A stretch of DNA of 5,178 bases from an uncultured Erysipelotrichaceae bacterium (GTDB lineage Bacteria; Bacillota_I; Bacilli_A; Erysipelotrichales; Coprobacillaceae). Positions 1 through 5,178 of this stretch are shown piece by piece. The first letter of the stretch is position 1. Each line of letters opens with the position of its first letter. Location of the stretch: positions 1-5,178 of the forward strand of contig UQVG01000163.1 in assembly GCA_900544435.1 (NCBI GenBank). Reading direction: 5' to 3'. The position numbers were made by a program, and so were the translations under genes. The notes below the pieces were generated by a model. The model saw nothing but the letters and a program-made list of their open reading frames with translations, had not been told where the DNA came from and ran no database searches.

Positions 1-777
1 TGAACCTTTTGGACCTACACAAGAACCAATTGGATCTAATCCTTCAACTGCAGTGTATACAGCGATTTTACTTCTTTCACCAGGTTCACGAGAAACTGAT
101 TTAATTTCAACTGTTCCATCATAAACTTCAGGAACTTCTAATTCAAATAGTCTTCTTACGAATTGTGGTTCTGTTCTACTTACAACAATATGTGTTCCTT
201 TTGTTCCACGATCAACATCACTTACATATACTTTAACATGTTGTCCTTCATGTAATGTTTCTCCTGGAATTTGTTGATTTAATCCTAAAAATGCTCCAGT
301 TTTTCCAATATTGATAATAGCAAATTTAGGTTCTACACGATCAACGATACCTGTAATGATATCATCTTTTTTATCAGCAAATTCATTATATAATGTTTCT
401 TTTTCAGTTTCGCGTATTTTTTGTCTGAAAAGTTGTTTTGTTTGAATTGCTGCCAAACGTCCAATGTGATCTACATCTGCTTCTGTTTCTACAATATCTC
501 CAACTTGATAGTTTGGATTAATATCATGAGCTTCATCTAAAGAAACTTCTAAATCTTCATCTTCTAAATCATCAACAACTGTTCTAATTTCGAATAATCT
601 GATTTTTCCTGTTTTTTCATTAATTTCTACACGTACATTTGCTTCTGGAATCATATAATTCTTTTTGTAAGCTTTAGCAATTGATTCCTTTAACATTTCT
701 AAAAATACGTCTTTTTCAATACCTTTTTCTTCACATAAAGCATTTAAAGCACTCATAAATTTTCTGTTACTAGCCAC
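1..777 (-). CDS. nusA: Transcription termination/antitermination protein NusA, N-terminal 259 residues (3' end outside window)
   Basis: NusA binds RNA polymerase and nascent RNA in the cytoplasm and modulates pausing, intrinsic termination and antitermination. I translated 259 codons without a stop up to the window edge. Residues 1-125 form the polymerase-binding N-terminal domain (LCEEKGIEKDVFLEMLKESI, then AYKKNY). Residues about 136-200 are an S1 RNA-binding domain (ITGIVDRVEP, KTGAFLG, IVVSRT). KH1 begins near 203 and carries the family signatures REPGERSKIAV (230-240) and DPIGSCVGPKGS (248-259). The rest of KH1 and all of KH2 are cut off; Firmicute NusA is usually about 350-400 residues. 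The start is GTG at 777-775, preceded by a perfect AGGAGG with 8 bases between. The in-frame ATG at codon 8 has no comparable site and would trim the N-terminal helix. It is the second gene of an operon, 12 bases after rimP. The identification is secure; only the start is inferred. Confidence 0.96.
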   Translation of the reverse strand, partial: MASNRKFMSALNALCEEKGIEKDVFLEMLKESIAKAYKKNYMIPEANVRVEINEKTGKIRLFEIRTVVDDLEDEDLEVSLDEAHDINPNYQVGDIVETEADVDHIGRLAAIQTKQLFRQKIRETEKETLYNEFADKKDDIITGIVDRVEPKFAIINIGKTGAFLGLNQQIPGETLHEGQHVKVYVSDVDRGTKGTHIVVSRTEPQFVRRLFELEVPEVYDGTVEIKSVSREPGERSKIAVYTAVEGLDPIGSCVGPKGS

Positions 778-785
778 TTTTATTT

Positions 786-791
786 CCTCCT
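786..791 (-). promoter_or_regulatory. nusA ribosome binding site (AGGAGG), overlapping the rimP stop codon
   Basis: AGGAGG is read on the minus strand from 791 to 786, 8 bases before the GTG at 777. This decides the GTG start for nusA. The last two bases of the rimP TAG stop (792-790) are the first two bases of this site. Ribosomes finishing rimP therefore cover the nusA site, which makes translational coupling plausible. Confidence 0.9.
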
Positions 792-1257
792 AAAATTTTA
801 CAGCTAATCGCATAAATTGAATGTTATCATAATTGATAACAACTTTTTTCTTAATATTTTTTACAAGATATTCAAATTCTAATTCTTGACCATCAATAGA
901 TTTCAAATATCCTTCAACTTCATCTAATCCAGCTTTAGGATTTTTAAATTTTGCATAAACATATTCACCAATCGATTTTTGAACTTGCTCAAAAGTCTTT
1001 AATGGCTTTTCAATTCCAGGTGAAGAGACTTCTAAAATGTATTCATCTTTAATTGGATCAGTTTCGTCAAGTTTATCACTAATTAACTCACTTACCGCAA
1101 CACATGTATCCATATCTAGATACCCTTCATTTTTTTCAATATAAATACGTAAATACATTTCATTATTATCTTTTACATATTCAATATCGTCTAAATAACA
1201 ATCATTTTGTTCGATCAAAGGTAAGACCATTTCTTTAATACTTTCCAATAACTCCAT
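790..1257 (-). CDS. rimP: Ribosome maturation factor RimP
   Basis: RimP is a cytoplasmic assembly factor that binds the free 30S subunit and helps its late maturation; the Bacillus subtilis gene is also called ylxS. The product from this start is 155 residues, typical for the family (about 150-160). The N-terminal alpha/beta domain spans about residues 1-78 and includes the motif LEVSSPGIEKPL (75-86), which matches the family signature EVSSPG at the domain junction. A C-terminal SH3-like beta domain follows (about 87-155), starting with the lysine-containing strands YVYAKFKN. I chose ATG at 1257-1255 because AGGGGTGA sits just upstream. A longer frame begins at TTG 1275-1273 and adds six residues, but that TTG lies in the U-tract of the leader hairpin and has no ribosome binding site. 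The gene is followed at 12 bases by nusA, the conserved Firmicute arrangement, and preceded by its own promoter and hairpin. Confidence 0.95.
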   Translation of the reverse strand: MELLESIKEMVLPLIEQNDCYLDDIEYVKDNNEMYLRIYIEKNEGYLDMDTCVAVSELISDKLDETDPIKDEYILEVSSPGIEKPLKTFEQVQKSIGEYVYAKFKNPKAGLDEVEGYLKSIDGQELEFEYLVKNIKKKVVINYDNIQFMRLAVKF

Positions 1258-1261
1258 TTTT

Positions 1262-1269
1262 TCACCCCT
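1262..1269 (-). promoter_or_regulatory. rimP ribosome binding site (AGGGGTGA)
   Basis: AGGGGTGA is read on the minus strand from 1269 to 1262. It pairs with the 16S anti-Shine-Dalgarno sequence over GGTGA and extends upstream with one G-U wobble. Four bases separate its end from the ATG at 1257, and the GGGG core is 7 bases away. This site selects the ATG at 1257 over the TTG at 1275. Confidence 0.75.
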
Positions 1270-1273
1270 ATTC

Positions 1274-1300
1274 AATAATAAAGAGTGGGTTCCCCCACTC
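1274..1300 (-). terminator. GC-rich hairpin with interrupted U-tract: polC terminator and/or rimP-nusA leader attenuator
   Basis: On the minus strand a perfect 7-bp stem GAGTGGG (1300-1294) pairs with CCCACTC (1289-1283) around a GGAA tetraloop (1293-1290), which is of the stable GNRA class. TTTATTATT follows (1282-1274), a U-tract broken by two A residues. The hairpin starts 57 bases after the polC stop, so it can end polC transcripts. It also lies downstream of the promoter at 1353-1325 and 26 bases before the rimP ATG, so it is in the rimP leader and would have to be read through for rimP-nusA expression. A weak, interrupted U-tract is the kind of terminator that tends to need NusA. Whether it terminates, attenuates or merely stabilises the mRNA 5' end cannot be settled from sequence. 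Confidence 0.75.
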
Positions 1301-1317
1301 GTTTCTCTTTATGAAAC
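1301..1317 (-). other. Small leader hairpin stacked directly upstream of the terminator-like stem
   Basis: On the minus strand GTTTC (1317-1313) pairs with GAAAC (1305-1301) across a 7-base loop ATAAAGA. Its 3' side abuts the first base of the GC-rich stem at 1300, so the two helices could stack coaxially. An alternative exists: AAAGAG (1310-1305) is complementary to CTCTTT (1285-1280), which is the foot of the main stem plus the first U residues. That pairing is mutually exclusive with both this hairpin and the full-length main stem. A 5-bp AU-rich stem is weak, so the confidence is low. Confidence 0.35.
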
Positions 1318-1324
1318 TATAAGT

Positions 1325-1353
1325 AATATAGCACATTTTTTTATCATAATCAA
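1325..1353 (-). promoter_or_regulatory. Sigma-A-type promoter for the rimP-nusA operon
   Basis: On the minus strand the -35 element TTGATT (1353-1348; 4 of 6 match to TTGACA) and the -10 element TATATT (1330-1325; 5 of 6 match to TATAAT) are separated by exactly 17 bases. TGC immediately before the -10 supplies the extended -10 motif TGn. The expected start of transcription is near 1318, giving a leader of about 60 bases that contains both hairpins. The -35 begins only 4 bases after the polC stop codon, so promoter, hairpin and ribosome binding site fill the whole 100-base gap. Bacillus subtilis, as I recall, likewise has a promoter between polC and its rimP gene. Confidence 0.75.
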
Positions 1354-1357
1354 GTCG

Positions 1358-4300
1358 CTAGAAAAGTGATAATTGATTTTCTTCTTGCATTCCATCAAAA
1401 ACACCCATTTTTGTAAGTTGTTTAATATGTGAATTATTCAATTTAGTCCTTTTAATCACATCTTCTTTAGATAAGAATGCTCCATGCTTGCGTGCTTCAA
1501 TAACAGTATTAGCAACCGATTCACCTAATGAATCAACTGAACTAAACGGTGGAAGTAAGCCACTTGGATCATCTGGATCTAAAATAAATTTATTGGCATC
1601 AGACTTTTCTAAGTTTAAAGGACTAAAATGGAATCCTCGATCAATCATTTCTAACGCAATTTCAAACACATCCCACAGTCCTTCATCTTTATTAGAAGAT
1701 TGTCTATTTTCTCTTAACATTTCTATTTCTTTTCTTCTTGAAAGAATTGCATCTTTACCCGCAACTAATGTTTCAATATCAAAGAAATCACATCTTGTAG
1801 AAAAATAAACTGCATAATATTCTCTTGGATAATATAATTTCCACCAAGCTACACGAATAGCTGATAAAACATAAGCTACCGCATGAGCTTTAGGGAACAT
1901 GTATTTAATTTTTTTACATGAATCAATATACCATTGAGGAACATTATATTCTTTCATGAGTTCTTCATATTTCTTTTCTGGAAAAACTGCCGGTGATTTT
2001 CCTTTACGAACACATTCCATAATGTCAAAAGCATCTTTATTAGGAAGACCTTTTTCAATTAAATAAACCATAATATCATCACGACAACCAATTACTTCTT
2101 TTAATGTACATGTTCCATTTTTAATCAATGTTTCAGCATTTCCCAAATAAACATCAGTTCCATGTGAAAGACCAGAAATGATTACTAAGTCATTAAAAGT
2201 TTGCGGCTTTGTTTGATCTAACATACTACGTACAAAAGTTGTACCAAATTCAGGTAAACCTAAAGCACCACTTTTACAATTAATATATGATAAATCAACA
2301 CCCAATGCTTCACTTGTTGTAAAAAGTGACATAACTTTTGTATCATTTGTTGGTATTGTTTTAGGATCAACACCCGTTAAATCTTGTAACATACGAATAA
2401 CCGTTGGATCAACGTGCCCTAAAATATCAAATTTCAAAACATTATCATGAATAGCATGGAAATCAAAGTGGGTTGTACGCCATTCTGCAGACAAATCATC
2501 AGCTGGATATTGATAAGGTGTGAAATCAAAAACATCATAATCTCTAGGAATAACTATAATTCCTCCTGGATGTTGACCAGTTGTACGTTTAACTCCGCCA
2601 CATCCTCTAGCAATTCTTTCAAGTTCAGCACTACGTACTTCATTATCAATTCCTAATGTTTCAGCATATCCTTTTGCATAACCATAAGCTGTCTTTTCAG
2701 CAACTGTAGAAATTGTTCCCGCTCTAAAGACATGATCTTCTCCAAAAATTGTTTTTGTAAAAGCATGCGCATTTGCTTGATATGCTCCTGAGAAGTTTAG
2801 ATCGATATCAGGAACCTTATCCGCATTAAATCCTAAGAAAGTTTCGAATGGAATATTATGTCCTTCACCTTTCATTGGTTTGCCACATACAGGACAAATC
2901 TTGTCAGGTAAATCATAACCATCTGCTGCAACACCTTCTTCTAAAAATTCACTATGGCTGCAATGTAAACACAAATAATGCGGAGGTAATGGATTTACCT
3001 CTGTGATACCTGACATTGTTGCAACAAATGAAGATCCAACAGAACCTCTGGACCCTACTAGATAACCATCATCATTCGATTTTTTTACTAGTAAGTGAGA
3101 AATATAATAAATAACCCCAAATCCGTGTTTAATAATATTACTTAATTCTTTTTCTAATCTTTTTTCAACAATTTCCGGCAATTTTTCACCATAAAGTCTA
3201 TGTGCTGTATCATAACAAATCTTTGTTAAATTTTCATCAGCATTATCAATTGTTGGCGTAAATAACTTATCATGAATTGGTCGAATTTCTTCAACCATAT
3301 CCGCAATTTTATTTGTATTTGTTACAACATATTCATATACCTCTTCTGCAGGTAGATAATCATAACATTTCAACATTTCATCCGTAGTTCTTAAATATTG
3401 CGATGGTGTAAAAGCACGTGGATTTTTTCGATCACATAATGGATGAGCACGATGTCCAATTCCAATTTTGGGTTGTGAGATAAAAACATCTCGGTAAATT
3501 TTATCTTTTTCATCTAAAAAATGGACATCTCCAGTAGCTACAATAAGTTTATTTAATTTTTTTGCTGCTGTTATAAGACGTTTTATTGAAATAATTAAAT
3601 TTTCTTCAGATTCAATTTGTCCTCGATCAATTAAATGATAATAATCTTGGAAAGGTTGTATTTCTACATAATCATAAAATTCTAATAATTGTTCTAATTT
3701 TTCATCAGAAGAATTCAAAGCAGCCTCAAACACATCTGAACGATAACAACTTGTACCATATAAAAGACCTTTACGATAAAATTCTAATCTTTCTTTAGGA
3801 ATACGAGAACCATCATGAAAATATGTTGTATTTGCTTCAGAGACAATTTTAAACATATTTTTTAAACCTTCTTTGTTTAAGGCAATTGCTGTCATATGAT
3901 AAGGGAAAACGATTTTATAAGCATCATCTTTTTGTAATTTATTTAAATCAAGTAAATTGTAATTTCCACTTTGCATAATTGAATGCAACATTGTTGTAAA
4001 TACAGCCCCTAAAACCTCAGCATCATAATCGGCTCTATGTGCTACATCATCGTCATAATTAACACGATAAACACGACATACATTTCCTAAACGATAAGAT
4101 TTCATTGGTTTCATAATAGCTCTTGCTAGTGCTAAAGAATCAATAACTGGATTAGCTATAGGTTTTTGATTTAATCTCTTCAAACTTTCATTTAAAAAAC
4201 CAATATCAAATTTAGCGTTGTGAGCTACTAAAATTGCATCACCAAAGAACTCTAATATTTGTGGCAAAAATTCTTTAATTGTTGGTGCATCAGCAACCAT

Positions 4301-5178
4301 TTCATTTGTAATATTTGTAAGTTGAGAAACACGTGTTCCTATTTTTTTACCAGGATTTACAAAACTTTGTAATCGATCAATCACTTCACCATTTTTAATT
4401 TTAACTGCCCCAAATTCTGTAATACCATCATGAATAACAGAAAAACCAGTTGTTTCTAAGTCAAATGATACATAAGTTGCATCTTCAATAGACATATCTT
4501 TTTCATTAAAAACAATATTAAAATACGGTTCTATCATATTTAATTCAACACCGTAGATCATTTTGATACCTGCTTTTAAACTAGCAGCTTGAGCTTCTGG
4601 AAAAGATTGAACATTTCCATGATCAGTAACTGCAATTGCTTTATGTCCCCATTTAGCTACTTGATTGATATAATCAGAAACATTACCAATTCCATCCATC
4701 GCTGACATCTTAGAATGTGTATGAAGCTCAACTCTTTTAACTTCTGCATTATCTTGCCTTCTAGCTGGTTCTTTAATAACTTCTATTTGACGAGCCATCA
4801 TGACTGTTTCTCTAGCATAATTATCTAAACGTATTTCTCCTGTTGCTTTGATCCAAACCTTTCCTTTATCAAGTACTTTAATATCTTCTAAAGTGTTAGT
4901 TGTATTATTTTCAAAACGTTTCACCATAATTGAATCAGTATAATCTGTTACCCACAATGTTTGGATATGCTTTCCAGCACGTGTTTTAATTAATTCAGTT
5001 TTAAAGACATACCCTTGAATCGTACAATTATTTTCCATTGTTTGACTATTAATTTCAGATAGTTTTAAAAATGTTGCATCCCCTTTAGGTTTTCGATAAC
5101 TATTTTTGTAGTCTACTGTTTGTTTTACCGGTTCCGGTTTTTTTATTTCAGACATATCTATTTTCATTGGTTCATAGC
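1358..5178 (-). CDS. polC: DNA polymerase III PolC-type (alpha subunit with built-in 3'-5' exonuclease), N terminus outside window
   Basis: PolC is the replicative DNA polymerase of low-G+C Gram-positives and synthesises and proofreads chromosomal DNA at the fork. Numbering from the ATG at 5167: OB-fold about 45-130 (CTIQGYVF, WVTDYTDSI); PHP domain with H149, H151, D158, D182, H183, E208 and, after the inserted exonuclease, D547 and H549; DEDDh exonuclease about 231-395 (D236, E238, D321, H377, D382); palm motif SRGSVGSS (706-713); four-cysteine zinc site C733, C736, C758, C761; catalytic aspartates D787 and D789 in PDIDLNF, and D914 in FDILGH; KYMFPKAHA (1088-1096); and the C-terminal sliding-clamp motif QLSLF (1265-1269). 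All catalytic residues are intact. The ATG at 5167 is probably internal: the frame stays open to the edge (YEP precedes it), no ribosome binding site is visible in the 11 bases upstream, and the family is about 1430-1450 residues, leaving roughly 170-200 N-terminal residues outside. The stop is TAG at 1360-1358. Confidence 0.97.
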   Translation of the reverse strand, partial: YEPMKIDMSEIKKPEPVKQTVDYKNSYRKPKGDATFLKLSEINSQTMENNCTIQGYVFKTELIKTRAGKHIQTLWVTDYTDSIMVKRFENNTTNTLEDIKVLDKGKVWIKATGEIRLDNYARETVMMARQIEVIKEPARRQDNAEVKRVELHTHSKMSAMDGIGNVSDYINQVAKWGHKAIAVTDHGNVQSFPEAQAASLKAGIKMIYGVELNMIEPYFNIVFNEKDMSIEDATYVSFDLETTGFSVIHDGITEFGAVKIKNGEVIDRLQSFVNPGKKIGTRVSQLTNITNEMVADAPTIKEFLPQILEFFGDAILVAHNAKFDIGFLNESLKRLNQKPIANPVIDSLALARAIMKPMKSYRLGNVCRVYRVNYDDDVAHRADYDAEVLGAVFTTMLHSIMQSGNYNLLDLNKLQKDDAYKIVFPYHMTAIALNKEGLKNMFKIVSEANTTYFHDGSRIPKERLEFYRKGLLYGTSCYRSDVFEAALNSSDEKLEQLLEFYDYVEIQPFQDYYHLIDRGQIESEENLIISIKRLITAAKKLNKLIVATGDVHFLDEKDKIYRDVFISQPKIGIGHRAHPLCDRKNPRAFTPSQYLRTTDEMLKCYDYLPAEEVYEYVVTNTNKIADMVEEIRPIHDKLFTPTIDNADENLTKICYDTAHRLYGEKLPEIVEKRLEKELSNIIKHGFGVIYYISHLLVKKSNDDGYLVGSRGSVGSSFVATMSGITEVNPLPPHYLCLHCSHSEFLEEGVAADGYDLPDKICPVCGKPMKGEGHNIPFETFLGFNADKVPDIDLNFSGAYQANAHAFTKTIFGEDHVFRAGTISTVAEKTAYGYAKGYAETLGIDNEVRSAELERIARGCGGVKRTTGQHPGGIIVIPRDYDVFDFTPYQYPADDLSAEWRTTHFDFHAIHDNVLKFDILGHVDPTVIRMLQDLTGVDPKTIPTNDTKVMSLFTTSEALGVDLSYINCKSGALGLPEFGTTFVRSMLDQTKPQTFNDLVIISGLSHGTDVYLGNAETLIKNGTCTLKEVIGCRDDIMVYLIEKGLPNKDAFDIMECVRKGKSPAVFPEKKYEELMKEYNVPQWYIDSCKKIKYMFPKAHAVAYVLSAIRVAWWKLYYPREYYAVYFSTRCDFFDIETLVAGKDAILSRRKEIEMLRENRQSSNKDEGLWDVFEIALEMIDRGFHFSPLNLEKSDANKFILDPDDPSGLLPPFSSVDSLGESVANTVIEARKHGAFLSKEDVIKRTKLNNSHIKQLTKMGVFDGMQEENQLSLF

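Noticed and set aside
1283..1310. The same hairpin read as a plus-strand terminator followed by GTTTCTCTTT
   Set aside because: The downstream tract is T-rich, but there is no plus-strand gene to its left that it could terminate, since 1-1257 is nusA and rimP on the minus strand.
1343..1372. Second possible promoter with -10 TATGAT (1348-1343) and -35 TTATCA (1372-1367), 18-base spacing
   Set aside because: The -35 is a poor match and lies inside the polC coding end, and there is no extended -10. The overlapping TTGATT/TATATT pair is better placed and spaced.
1488..1808. Open frame of 106 codons on the plus strand
   Set aside because: It lies wholly antisense to the C-terminal part of polC, has no recognisable protein features, and the opposing frame carries conserved PolC sequence. 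It is a shadow.
2447..2656. Open frame of 69 codons on the plus strand
   Set aside because: It is antisense to the conserved polC core that includes GQHPGGI and FDILGH, and its composition looks like translated antisense. It is a shadow.
5173..5175. ATG at 5175-5173 just upstream of the PolC ATG
   Set aside because: It is out of frame with polC and reads into TGA after two further codons, so it is not a start for any gene.
1..5178. Search for mobile elements, CRISPR-like repeats, tRNA or rRNA, phage genes or UGA recoding
   Set aside because: Coding covers all but about 112 bases, the genes are conserved core genes in their usual order, no repeats of note were seen by eye, and TGG is used for tryptophan. 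Nothing supports an accessory or novel system here.

Overview
The window is AT-rich (roughly one third G+C by eye) and all genes are read from the minus strand. It holds three housekeeping genes in the order polC - rimP - nusA. This order, a PolC-type DNA polymerase III, strong AGGAGG-type ribosome binding sites and a GTG start point to a low-G+C Firmicute (Bacillota). The AT-rich codon use and the divergence of PolC from my memory of the Bacillus protein suggest something near the Erysipelotrichia/Coprobacillus group, but this is an impression and not a measured placement. The tryptophans I checked in PolC (for example in LWVTD, VWIKA, AKWGH and AEWRT) are encoded by TGG, and neither complete reading frame is broken by TGA. 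The standard bacterial code fits and there is no sign of the Mycoplasma code.

Layout in the direction of transcription (right to left). From 5178 to 1358 runs polC, the replicative polymerase with built-in proofreading exonuclease. Its N-terminal end lies beyond the window edge. From 1357 to 1258 is a 100-base gap, the only real non-coding stretch. It packs a good sigma-A promoter (1353-1325), a small hairpin (1317-1301), a GC-rich hairpin followed by an interrupted U-tract (1300-1274), and the rimP ribosome binding site. Then come rimP (1257-790), for 30S ribosome maturation, and nusA (777 to the left edge, incomplete), for transcription elongation and termination. rimP and nusA are tightly spaced and evidently co-transcribed. 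In related Firmicutes this operon continues with ylxR, an L7Ae-like gene, infB and rbfA, which would lie left of position 1.

I see no new system, mobile element, CRISPR array, RNA gene or sign of transfer. The most interesting point is regulatory. The only terminator-like hairpin after polC lies downstream of the rimP-nusA promoter, inside its leader, where it could act as an attenuator. Because the operon encodes NusA, a termination factor, this layout fits feedback control of NusA on its own operon.
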